A stretch of DNA of 34,449 nucleotides from a candidate division WS6 bacterium GW2011_GWE2_33_157 (GCA_000989675.1 LBOT01000008.1:1-34449); one strand, 5' to 3'. Positions 20,021-28,780 are shown, counted from the stretch's first letter. A program made the numbers and translations. Notes: a model not told the origin generated them from the sequence alone.

Positions 20021-20499
20021 ATGTACAAAAGGATTAAGAAAAGAAAATTAGGAAGAACATCGGCACACAGGAAAGCATTGATACAAAATCAATTAAGATC
20101 TGTAATGCAAAATGGTAAGATTGAGACTTCATCTGTTAAAGCAAAAGTTTTAAAGGCAGAGTTAGAGAGTATATTTAGTAAGGTTAAAACTACCAAAGAG
20201 GGTGATTTACCGTTGTTAAGAAAACTTTATACAATATTTGGAGACAAAGAGCTTGTTAAGAAAATATTTTTACTTGGAAAGAAAGATGTTAAGATTTCTA
20301 CAAAAAAGATTGGTTTTAGAGCTGGAGATAATACAGAGGTTTCAACAGTAGAGATAGTTGGATTTAAGGTTATGAGGAGAAGCCAATTGAAGAAGATGTA
20401 AAGAGAAAGGGTATATTAAATATTGGTGGAAGAAAATCTGGAATTAAAAAAGTAGAACCAATGAAGAAGGAGAGAGCTAGAACTAGATCTGGACTCTAA
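20021..20499 (+). CDS. rplQ: 50S ribosomal protein L17; probable frameshift near 20361-20370 (0-frame stop at 20401; -1 frame open to 20499)
   Basis: Core MYKRIKKRKLGRTSAHRKALIQNQLRSVM...GFRAGDNTEVSTVEIVGFK; continuation GYEEKPIEEDVKRKGILNIGGRKSGIKKVEPMKKERARTRSGL* in the -1 frame. Confidence 0.85.
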
Positions 20500-20517
20500 T
20501 TTATATTGATATAAGAA

Positions 20518-20952
20518 ATGAAATACAAAACAACTTGGACTAAAAAAGAAAACGTTAAGAGAGAGTGGTACATAATTGATGCTAAGGATCAAATAGTAGG
20601 TAGAGTAGCAACAAAGATTGCATCTTTACTGATTGGCAAAGATAAACCTCAGATTGTTCCTAATGTAGATTGTGGAGATTATGTAATAGTTTTAAATACA
20701 GACAAGTTAAAGCTTACAAGAGGTAAGGAGTTTAAAAAGATGTATTACAGTCACTCAGGATTTCCTGGTGGTTTAAAGGAGATTGTATTTGATGATCAAA
20801 TGAAGAAAGATTCAAGTAGGATAATTATATCTGCAGTGAAGAATATGTTACCAAAGAACAAGCAGAGAGATTTAAGAATGGGTAGGTTATTCACATATAA
20901 AGGTGGTGAGCATGAGAATCAGGCTCAACAACCTAAAGAGTATAAATTATAA
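20518..20952 (+). CDS. rplM: 50S ribosomal protein L13
   Basis: REWYIIDAKDQIVGRVATKIASLLIGKDKPQIVPNVDCGDYVIVLN. Confidence 0.96.
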   Translation: MKYKTTWTKKENVKREWYIIDAKDQIVGRVATKIASLLIGKDKPQIVPNVDCGDYVIVLNTDKLKLTRGKEFKKMYYSHSGFPGGLKEIVFDDQMKKDSSRIIISAVKNMLPKNKQRDLRMGRLFTYKGGEHENQAQQPKEYKL

Positions 20953-20963
20953 TAGTCTAAATA

Positions 20964-21359
20964 GTGAAGGTTAAATATTTTGAAGGAATAGGTAGAAGAA
21001 AAACAGCAACAGCAAGAGTAAGAATATACTCTGGTGATAAAGCTAGTATGGTTAATGGTAAAGCAGTAGATACATATTTTGCTTCCGTAACTGAAGCAGA
21101 AAAAGATATTAATAAAGCATTGAATCTTACAGACCTCTTAGGGAAGTTCTATTTCACTGCACAGGTAGTAGGTGGAGGAATGAATTCTCAGGTTGATGCA
21201 ATAAAGTTAGGTCTTGGTAGAGCTATTTACCTTATGGATGAAACATTAAAACCTGTTTTAAGAAAAGCAGGATTTGTTACTCGTGATCCTAGAGAAGTTG
21301 AGAGAAAGAAATACGATCATAGAAAAGCTAGAAAGAAAGCTCAATTCTCAAAGCGTTAA
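20964..21359 (+). CDS. rpsI: 30S ribosomal protein S9 (GTG start)
   Basis: GIGRRKTATARVRIYSGDK; TRDPREVERKKYDHRKARKKAQFSKR. Confidence 0.97.
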   Translation: MKVKYFEGIGRRKTATARVRIYSGDKASMVNGKAVDTYFASVTEAEKDINKALNLTDLLGKFYFTAQVVGGGMNSQVDAIKLGLGRAIYLMDETLKPVLRKAGFVTRDPREVERKKYDHRKARKKAQFSKR

Positions 21360-21450
21360 TAAATATTCCCTGTGTTAATATTCTTGTGGTTGAATACTAC
21401 TATTTTTTGATATACCATAATGTATATACTTTATCTTTATTTCCTTAAAT

Positions 21451-22326
21451 ATGAAAAAGAAAATACTTTGGATTGTTGGTGGCGTTGTACTATTCGTTTT
21501 ACCCTTAGTTGTTTTTTTTGGTCTTAGAGCTAGAACCATATATATATCAGAGAGTAAAGATTTAGGAACTGACTCATACTCGGGTATTGGTGGAGGACCA
21601 GATATGGATAATTCAGTATCTCAAATCCCTTCTCTTTCAAGAGAGGAGATGGTTAACAATGCAGATGGGTCTAAAGTACAAAAGGCAGGTAGTGTATCTA
21701 TGCTTGTAGCAGATTTAGATGATGCAGTAACTAGTTTAGGTGCAGTAAATTTAAAATATTCTGGTCAGGTTACAAATATATATGACTACGGAAGAGGTAA
21801 TGATAGGGTTGTACAGATTACAGTAAAGATTCCTGTTGCAGATTTTGAAAAATACTATGAAGAGTTGAAGCTATTGGATGGGGAGATTACATATGCAAAT
21901 ATCTCTACAACTGATGTTACAGAGGAATATATTGATATTACATCTAGATTGACAAATCTAAAGAGTGTAGAGAGTCAATTAACAGAGATATTACAGAGTG
22001 CAACTACAGTTACAGATATATTAGCTGTTCAGAAGGAGTTAAATACGGTAAGAGGTGATATAGAGAGCTATGAAGCAAGGAAGAGATATTTTGATAGTCA
22101 GACTGATTATTCATATATGTCTATTTCATTTAGTATAGATAAAGAGGGATTAAATATCTCAGATGAACCATGGAAGCCATTTGGAGAGTTTAAGGCTGCA
22201 TTAAATACTTTAGTTTCTGTACTTAAAGGCTTTATAAATGCAACTATATGGGTATTAGTATTCTCACCAATCGTATTAATTCCTGGAGGAATTGCATACT
22301 ACATCGTAAACAAGAAGAAAGAGTAA
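21451..22326 (+). CDS. DUF4349-like membrane-anchored protein
   Basis: N-terminal TM; KAGSVSMLVADLDDAV...VTVKIPVADFEKYYEELKLLDGEI...DITSRLTNLKSVESQLTEIL; C-terminal TM. Confidence 0.75.
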   Translation: MKKKILWIVGGVVLFVLPLVVFFGLRARTIYISESKDLGTDSYSGIGGGPDMDNSVSQIPSLSREEMVNNADGSKVQKAGSVSMLVADLDDAVTSLGAVNLKYSGQVTNIYDYGRGNDRVVQITVKIPVADFEKYYEELKLLDGEITYANISTTDVTEEYIDITSRLTNLKSVESQLTEILQSATTVTDILAVQKELNTVRGDIESYEARKRYFDSQTDYSYMSISFSIDKEGLNISDEPWKPFGEFKAALNTLVSVLKGFINATIWVLVFSPIVLIPGGIAYYIVNKKKE

Positions 22327-22344
22327 GGGGAAATAGCGATAAAA

Positions 22345-22353
22345 TGGTATAAT
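22345..22353 (+). promoter_or_regulatory. Extended -10 promoter of rnpB
   Basis: TGGTATAAT; expected TSS about 22359-22361 coincides with the first base of RNase P RNA helix P1. Confidence 0.6.
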
Positions 22354-22358
22354 GTAGG

Positions 22359-22658
22359 GCGTAAGTATCATAGATGACTGCGCTGATCTTTAGATCGGTG
22401 AGGAAAGTCCGGACTCCATGTAGTCTCTGACATATTGAGATAGGTGCCAACGAAAGTTGGAAGGGAGTGATCTTTTGGAGAAAAGGGCAACAGAAAGTTA
22501 TACCGCCTAATTTATTAGGTAAGGGTGAAATGGTGGTGTAAGAGACCACCGGGTGTTGTAGTAATACAACATCGCGTGGTAACCCCCCCTGGAGCAAGGT
22601 TTAACCGCATAGATAGATGGTCATCTTAAACAGAATCCGGCTTATTTGATACTTACGC
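22359..22658 (+). ncRNA. rnpB: RNase P RNA (bacterial class A-like)
   Basis: Terminal helix GCGTAAGTATC...GATACTTACGC; conserved GAGGAAAGTCCGGACTCC, ACAGAAA..TATACCGCC, GGTAAGGGTGAAA, AGATAGATGGTC..ACAGAATCCGGCTTA. Confidence 0.96.
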
Positions 22659-22714
22659 ATTTCTTAGTTCCCGAGTATGTGCTATTATAGGCTATAATGT
22701 TTTATATCTAGTTC

Positions 22715-23254
22715 ATGGAATACGACTCAGAACCACAGAAATCAGATTCAGAAGATAAAAATTGGCAAGAAATAGAATTCCAGCTTAAGGTAAGAATTGC
22801 GGATGCAATAATCTGTAAAGATATAACTGATGATAATCCTTCATTAACAAATGGTTATACTGCCTTAGAGCAGCTCATTATGTACGAGTTTGAGATTTAC
22901 GAAATAGAGGAGATTGCTAATAAGAAAGAGGAGATAATTAGTTTTGCGATGGATTTGGAATTGGATGAAGATTGGGAGGCGGAAGTTGAAGTTCCTACTT
23001 TTGATAAAGAGTTAGCACATAGAAAGATTGCGGGGGCAGTACTAAGAGGCATAATTACTGATGACAGATTATCTCCATGGTCGAAACTAACTGCTCTTGA
23101 TCAGATAATTTGTTTTGAATGTGGAATAGTTGAATTTGAATCCATTAAAGAAGAAAGAAGAGCAATAAAAGGAATAGAGATGGATTTACGAGGTGGAAGC
23201 AAAGCATCTGAGGAAGATGATGTTTGGGGTACCTATGGTAAAGAGATCTATTAA
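22715..23254 (+). CDS. Acidic uncharacterised protein with two tandem homologous ~55-aa units
   Basis: Unit 1 ADAIICKDITDDNPSLTNGYTALEQLIMYEFEIYEIEEIANKKEEIISFAMDLEL; unit 2 AGAVLRGIITDDRLSPWSKLTALDQIICFECGIVEFESIKEERRAIKGIEMDLRG. -10 TATAAT at 22693. Confidence 0.8.
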   Translation: MEYDSEPQKSDSEDKNWQEIEFQLKVRIADAIICKDITDDNPSLTNGYTALEQLIMYEFEIYEIEEIANKKEEIISFAMDLELDEDWEAEVEVPTFDKELAHRKIAGAVLRGIITDDRLSPWSKLTALDQIICFECGIVEFESIKEERRAIKGIEMDLRGGSKASEEDDVWGTYGKEIY

Positions 23255-23257
23255 TCT

Positions 23258-24226
23258 CTATCTCTCAAATCCGTTTAGAAAGTCTCTCTCAGATATTTTG
23301 TTTTTACCCTCTATTTGTAATTGTAATACTCTCAAGGATATATCTTTATTTTTTGTTGAGAGTAGTAACATATTATCTTTATGGTAAAGAGTACCAGGTT
23401 TTAGTTCCGATGTATTTTTAAAAAGTTCTACTTCAAACAATTTTAATATTTTTCCAGAATAAATATTCTCTGTATTCATATCTAATTTGCACCATGCAAC
23501 TGGCCAAGGAATCATAGCTCTAACCAATCTTTCAATGTATTCTGGTTCCATATCATTCCATTTAATCTCTGCATTCTCTTTTGATATATCTTTTTGCCAA
23601 CAGTATGTTGCTTTGCTACTATCTTGTTTTACTGGTGTAATTTTTTCATTTATCCAATCATCTAATATGTTTCCTAATTCCTTCGCCGATATGTTTACTA
23701 GCCTTTCTCTTAATGTTTGATTGGTATCTTTTTCTAAAATAGGTTCTTTAATTATTTTTAATACATCTCCTTCATCTAATCCAGCAGACATAATCATTAT
23801 TGATATTCCAGTTTCTTTATCTCCTTCTAATATTGCTTTCTGAATAGGGACTGCTCCCCTGTATTTAGGTAGTTTTGAGAAATGTACATTGATTGCCTTG
23901 TATATTGGGTAGTTTAGAAAAAACTCAGGAACAATTTCCCCAAATGCTTTACATACAATGAGCTCTGGTTTAAAAATATCCAGTGCCATTTGATACCTAT
24001 CAAGATTCTTTTCAGTATGAAATACCTCTATACCACTATGTAAGGCATACTCTTTTACTTTTGAAGGAGTCATAATCTGCTTTCTTCCCACTGGCTTATC
24101 TATCGTAGTTATTACTCCTACAATAGTAAACCTAGGATCTTGATGTAGTGCTTTAAGAGTTTCTACAGATTCCCAATCAGTTCCTAAAAAAAGTGTATTT
24201 ACAGGTTTTTCTATTAAATTCCTCAT
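23258..24226 (-). CDS. fmt: Methionyl-tRNA formyltransferase
   Basis: AINVHFSKLPKYRGAVPIQKAILEGDKETGISIMIMSAGLDEGDVL; PWPVAWC. Confidence 0.95.
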   Translation of the reverse strand: MRNLIEKPVNTLFLGTDWESVETLKALHQDPRFTIVGVITTIDKPVGRKQIMTPSKVKEYALHSGIEVFHTEKNLDRYQMALDIFKPELIVCKAFGEIVPEFFLNYPIYKAINVHFSKLPKYRGAVPIQKAILEGDKETGISIMIMSAGLDEGDVLKIIKEPILEKDTNQTLRERLVNISAKELGNILDDWINEKITPVKQDSSKATYCWQKDISKENAEIKWNDMEPEYIERLVRAMIPWPVAWCKLDMNTENIYSGKILKLFEVELFKNTSELKPGTLYHKDNMLLLSTKNKDISLRVLQLQIEGKNKISERDFLNGFER

Positions 24227-24275
24227 ACTCTAATTTTACTGTAATCTGTTAAAAATTGCTATAATACAAGCGTTT

Positions 24276-25295
24276 ATGAAAATGTCTGAATTTAAATACA
24301 ATCTACCAGAACAATTGATAGCGAAATACCCCCCAAAAGAAAGGGGTACTTCCAACCTATTAGTTTTAGACAAGACAAGTGGAGATATTACTCATAGGAA
24401 ATATTTCAATATTCCTGAATATATTAAACAGGGAGATATTGTTGTTTTAAATGAAACAAAGGTATTAAATTGTAGAACTTTTTTTGTTACACCAAATGAT
24501 AAAAAAATAGAAGTCCTCTTCTTAGAAAGTATTGATAATGATACTTGGTTTGTATTAATTGGTAGAGCAAAAGATGTTGAAATAGGTGATGAACTAGAGA
24601 ATATGGAAATAAAGGTGTTGGTAAAGGAAAGAAAAGAAAATGGTTTTCTCATTGAGTTTGTAAGTGGTACAAGTAATATCCTTTTTGAAAAATATGGCCA
24701 TACCCCTCTTCCACCATATATGAAAAGAATGGATGAGAAGACTGATACGGAAAGATACAATACGGTTTTTTCAAGAATTGAAGGGGCTGTAGCGGCACCT
24801 ACTGCAAGTTTAAACTTAACAGATGAGATATTAAAAAAGATTGAAGAGAAGGGAGCTAAGATTTTAAAGGTTGAACTAAGAGTTGGATGGGGAACATTTG
24901 CACCTGTAAGAGAAGAGAATATTGAGGATCACGAGATTCACAAAGAGTATGTAAAAGTACCAGAAGAGGTAATAAAAGATATTAATGAATGTAATGGTCA
25001 GATTTGGGCCTTTGGAACAACAGTAGCAAGAGCACTTGAGAGTGCATATTCTGGTGGAAAGCTTTTACCTTTTGATGGATATACAGATTTGTATATATAT
25101 CCTGGGTATGAGTGGAAGATAGTAGATATATTAGTTACTAACTTTCATATGCCAGATTCCTCTTTAATATTGCTTGTTAGTTCTTTTGCAGGAAAAGAGA
25201 ATATACAAAGAGCATACAAAGAGGCTGTCGATAGAGAGTACAAATTTCTTAGCTATGGAGATAGTATGTTAATTGGAAGTAATTTAAGTAAGTAA
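24276..25295 (+). CDS. queA: S-adenosylmethionine:tRNA ribosyltransferase-isomerase
   Basis: FKYNLPEQLIAKYPPKERGTSNLLVLDK; GTFAPVREENIEDHEIHKEYVKVP; TNFHMPDSSLILLVSSFAG. Confidence 0.96.
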   Translation: MKMSEFKYNLPEQLIAKYPPKERGTSNLLVLDKTSGDITHRKYFNIPEYIKQGDIVVLNETKVLNCRTFFVTPNDKKIEVLFLESIDNDTWFVLIGRAKDVEIGDELENMEIKVLVKERKENGFLIEFVSGTSNILFEKYGHTPLPPYMKRMDEKTDTERYNTVFSRIEGAVAAPTASLNLTDEILKKIEEKGAKILKVELRVGWGTFAPVREENIEDHEIHKEYVKVPEEVIKDINECNGQIWAFGTTVARALESAYSGGKLLPFDGYTDLYIYPGYEWKIVDILVTNFHMPDSSLILLVSSFAGKENIQRAYKEAVDREYKFLSYGDSMLIGSNLSK

Positions 25296-25299
25296 AGAT

Positions 25300-26325
25300 A
25301 TGAATTTAGACATTCTGAAAGAAAAATATTTCTTTATGCCAGATGCAACTCGAGGAGCTGTTAGATATCTAACCACTAAACAATTAAAAGAAACAGGAAC
25401 AGAAGCTTTAGTTACAAATACACTCCATCTTCTCATTCATCCAGGTCCAGATATAATACAGAAATTAGGAGGAATAAAGGGGATGATGGGTTGGGATGGA
25501 ATTGTATTTACAGACTCAGGAGGTTTTCAGGTATTTTCTCTAATTCATTCAAAAAAATGGAAGGGTAAAGTACATGAAAATGGGGCTACATTTAAATCTC
25601 CAAGAGAGGGTAATACATATGAACTAACACCAGAATCATCAATAGATATTCAAATGAAGATAGGGTCAGATGTATTAGTTACATTAGATGATTGTAGAGA
25701 TACAAACCTTTCAAGAAAAGAAGCAGAACAATCAGTAGAGAGGACACTTAAGTGGGCACAGAGATGCAAAACACATTTTGAGAAAGAGTATGGAGGAACA
25801 GCTAAAACAGGTAAACTTCTAACATCAGTTGTACAGGGAGCAAATTTTCCAGAGTTAAGAGCTATGTGTGCTAAAGAATTGGTAAATATTGGATTTGATG
25901 GATACAATTTTGGAGGATATGTAATAGATAGTGAGGGGAAATTGGTAGAAGAAGAAATGAGTGCAGTAATTGAAAATATTCCTAAAGATACAATACGATA
26001 TGCGATGGGGGTAGGTAAACCTGAAGATATACTTAAAGCCGCAGAAATAGGGTTTAATCTTTTTGATACAGTACTAGTTACTCGTAATGCAAGACATGGA
26101 ACTCTATATACTGCAGAGGGAGTAGTGCATATTAAAAATAGTGAGATGGCATTGGATATTAGACCAGTGGATTCTAATTGTAATTGTGAGTGTTGCATAA
26201 ATTACTCTAGAGCATATATCCATCATATGATGAAGAACGATGAGGCTACAGCTCTAACACTTTCTACTATTCATAACCTTACTTATTACCAATCCTTAAT
26301 TAAGGATTTAAATAGTAATCTCTAG
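25300..26325 (+). CDS. tgt: tRNA-guanine transglycosylase, divergent and shortened
   Basis: FTDSGGFQVFSL; RYAMGVGKPEDILKAAEIGFNLFDTVLVTRNARHGTLYT; zinc motif CNCECC...HH; follows queA by 4 nt. Confidence 0.88.
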   Translation: MNLDILKEKYFFMPDATRGAVRYLTTKQLKETGTEALVTNTLHLLIHPGPDIIQKLGGIKGMMGWDGIVFTDSGGFQVFSLIHSKKWKGKVHENGATFKSPREGNTYELTPESSIDIQMKIGSDVLVTLDDCRDTNLSRKEAEQSVERTLKWAQRCKTHFEKEYGGTAKTGKLLTSVVQGANFPELRAMCAKELVNIGFDGYNFGGYVIDSEGKLVEEEMSAVIENIPKDTIRYAMGVGKPEDILKAAEIGFNLFDTVLVTRNARHGTLYTAEGVVHIKNSEMALDIRPVDSNCNCECCINYSRAYIHHMMKNDEATALTLSTIHNLTYYQSLIKDLNSNL

Positions 26326-26476
26326 AAAGAATTCTCTAAAAATGTTATCATTACAAAGTCCTTGATACTACATTGTTTTAGTAGGGAATTGAAATAAAAG
26401 AAATTTGTTGAATTAATGAAAATTACAAAAAATATATATACAAAAAAATATATAAAAAGCGCGATTTCTTCTAATC

Positions 26477-26495
26477 GGAATCTATTTTAGATTCC
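26477..26495 (+). promoter_or_regulatory. Hairpin in rny upstream region
   Basis: GGAATCTA-ttt-TAGATTCC perfect 8-bp stem. Confidence 0.5.
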
Positions 26496-26539
26496 TCAAT
26501 TCTGTTCCCTAAGGATATTAAATTATTAATACTACTCTA

Positions 26540-28060
26540 ATGGAGCTAATTATTGGCATAATTGCGGCTTTAGTTGGGGGTATTTCTACATTCGCATATC
26601 TCAAATTCGCAAAGAGATGGGTAAATGTAAAAGATATACCAGAAGAAGAAATAACTAGGGTTGCAGATAAATTAATCGGTAATAAGATAGAAGAAGCCGA
26701 AAAAGAAATAGAAGAGAACAAAAAGAAATCAGAAGAAAGATTAAGAGTTCTTAGAAAAGAAACAGATGAACATGAGGAACTACTCTTAGAAAGAGAGAAG
26801 AAATTAAATGAAAGAACCAAGATGCTTGATAGGAAGAGTGAGGATTTAGATGTCTCCTCTGAAGCAGTAAAGAAAATGCAAAGAGGTTTAGAGAAAACCA
26901 GAATGCAATTAAAAGATGAATTAGAAAGAATATCAGGTCTTACCCAAGAAGAAGCAAGAGAGAAATTAATGAGTCAAGTAGATGAAGATATTAAAAACTA
27001 TGAAGCTAAGAAGATAAGGCAGGCTGAAAAAAGGGTTGAAGAAGTTTCAGAAGAGAAGGCGAAAGAGATATTAGTGGAATCAATGCAAAGGGTAGCAACA
27101 GACTATGTAGGTGAAACCACAACATCAAGTATTAAGGTTGAAGATGAAAAAGTAAAAGGAAGAGTAATTGGAAAAGAGGGAAGAAATATTAGAGCATTTG
27201 AAAAACTCACAGGAGTAGATGTAATAGTAGATGAATCTCCAAATACAATTGCACTTTCATCTTTTGACCCACTAAGAAGAGAAATTGCTACAGTTGCATT
27301 AACCAAACTTATCAGTGATGGAAGAATTCATCCAGGATCAATAGAAGAAGCTATTAGAAAAGCTAAGAATGAAATTTCAATAGAGATTAAAAAGAATGGT
27401 CAAGTATTAGCTGAAGAGGCAGATTGGCCAGGGATAGATATTGGACTACTCAAGTTACTTGGTAAGATGAAATACAGAACCAGTTATGGTCAATCATTAA
27501 TGTCCCATACAATTGAAGTAATGAGGCTAGGTGAAGTACTAGCTGTTGAGTTACATGCAGATGTAACATTAGTAAAGAGAGCATGTCTTTTACATGATGT
27601 AGGTAAGGTATTAACTCATAAGATTGAAAGTCCTCATCATCATATCTCAGGTCAAATTGCAAGAAAGTATGCATTAGATGAGAAATTAGTAAATGCAATT
27701 GAGTCACATCACTTGGATATAGAGCCAACATCCATTGAAGCAATAATTGTATATATTGCAGATGCAATCTCAGGATCAAGACCAGGGGCAAGAAAAGATA
27801 GTTACGAGCAGTACATACAAAGGATAGAAGCACTTGAAAATGTAGCAAAAGAAATGGCAGGGGATAAGATAGAAGAGGTATTTGCAATTAAAGCAGGAAG
27901 AGAATTAAGAATAATTGTTAAACCTGCATTAATCACAGATGATGAGATGACTGTACTTGCAAAAGATATCGCACAGACAATAGAAAAGACTCAAAACTAT
28001 CCTGGAAATGTAGAAGTAACCTTAATTAGAGAGACAAGAGCTATAGAAATAGCCAGATAA
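26540..28060 (+). CDS. rny: Ribonuclease Y
   Basis: N-terminal TM + coiled coil; KH GRVIGKEGRNIRAFEKLTGVDVIVDESPNTIALSSFDPLRREIA; HD LLHDVGKVLTH...; full length 506 aa. Confidence 0.97.
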   Translation: MELIIGIIAALVGGISTFAYLKFAKRWVNVKDIPEEEITRVADKLIGNKIEEAEKEIEENKKKSEERLRVLRKETDEHEELLLEREKKLNERTKMLDRKSEDLDVSSEAVKKMQRGLEKTRMQLKDELERISGLTQEEAREKLMSQVDEDIKNYEAKKIRQAEKRVEEVSEEKAKEILVESMQRVATDYVGETTTSSIKVEDEKVKGRVIGKEGRNIRAFEKLTGVDVIVDESPNTIALSSFDPLRREIATVALTKLISDGRIHPGSIEEAIRKAKNEISIEIKKNGQVLAEEADWPGIDIGLLKLLGKMKYRTSYGQSLMSHTIEVMRLGEVLAVELHADVTLVKRACLLHDVGKVLTHKIESPHHHISGQIARKYALDEKLVNAIESHHLDIEPTSIEAIIVYIADAISGSRPGARKDSYEQYIQRIEALENVAKEMAGDKIEEVFAIKAGRELRIIVKPALITDDEMTVLAKDIAQTIEKTQNYPGNVEVTLIRETRAIEIAR

Positions 28061-28114
28061 CGAGGGACTTCTAGTAATTAATACTACAGGACTCGGTAGA
28101 TACTATTGTAAATT

Positions 28115-28144
28115 GGAGTGGGTAAACACCACTCCTTTTGTTTT
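28115..28144 (+). terminator. Intrinsic terminator downstream of rny
   Basis: GGAGTGG-gtaaaca-CCACTCC followed by TTTTGTTTT. Confidence 0.85.
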
Positions 28145-28403
28145 ATTAAAAGGGAAATGTTCAAATTTTTTCATTATTTCTAATTCCTTGTTATCAAGAA
28201 CAATTTATTGCTGAAATGTGCAGTTTAGCCCATTGTAGAGGCGTTTTTATAACATATGTTAGATTAGCAACATTTCTTAATCTTTGCTACCTATTCATTA
28301 TTAAAATGTTTAACACAAATTGTGAACATAAAATATGAATAAAGATGGTGTAGTTAAAGACTTTTTAATAAATAATTATAAAAATCCTATAACAAAAACG
28401 TTC

Positions 28404-28432
28404 TTGACGAAAAGCTTGATATAACCTATTTT
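28404..28432 (+). promoter_or_regulatory. Candidate promoter(s) for the HU gene
   Basis: TTGACG-N17-TATTTT; overlapping alternative extended -10 TGATATAAC at 28417-28425. Confidence 0.4.
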
Positions 28433-28507
28433 ATTGATGTGATACTACAAATCATGTGATATCAGGATTTGTGGCATCCCTATCTCTTAGAAAGGAGGTT
28501 AAATGAC

Positions 28508-28780
28508 ATGTTAAAAAAAGATTTAGTAGATAAAGTTGCTAAAACAGCTGGACTTACTAAGAAGCAATCAGCAGATGCAGTAGACGCATTGTTTGATGCA
28601 ATTACCAGTTCTCTTAAAGGAGGTGATTCAGTACTTCTAACAGGATTTGGTAAATTCGAAGTAAGACAAAGAGCAGCTAGAGTTGGTATCAATCCAAAGA
28701 CTTTGGAGAAGATAAAGTTACCAGCATCTAAGGTTCCTGCTTTCAAAGCTGGAAAAGCTCTTAAGGTTGCTGTTAAGTAG
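28508..28780 (+). CDS. hup: HU-family DNA-binding protein
   Basis: [65 protein letters not shown]; strong SD AAGGAGGT upstream supports ATG at 28508, not 28469. Confidence 0.96.
   Translation: MLKKDLVDKVAKTAGLTKKQSADAVDALFDAITSSLKGGDSVLLTGFGKFEVRQRAARVGINPKTLEKIKLPASKVPAFKAGKALKVAVK

Noticed and set aside
20361-20370. Programmed -1 frameshift site in rplQ
   Set aside because: GGATTTAAGG does not give good re-pairing of the P/A-site tRNAs; a single-base indel is the simpler explanation, though not excluded.
22244-22597. 117-aa minus-strand ORF across rnpB
   Set aside because: Overlaps a confidently identified RNase P RNA.
25650-26198. 182-aa minus-strand ORF antisense to tgt
   Set aside because: Shadow ORF inside a well-supported gene; low-complexity Ser/Leu/Ile composition typical of antisense translation.
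26435-26458. AT-rich tract (aaatatatatacaaaaaaatatataaaa) as a repeat array or CRISPR leader
   Set aside because: Simple A/T low complexity; no regularly spaced repeats anywhere in the window.
27450-27887. 145-aa minus-strand ORF antisense to rny
   Set aside because: Leu/His-rich shadow translation of the HD domain region.
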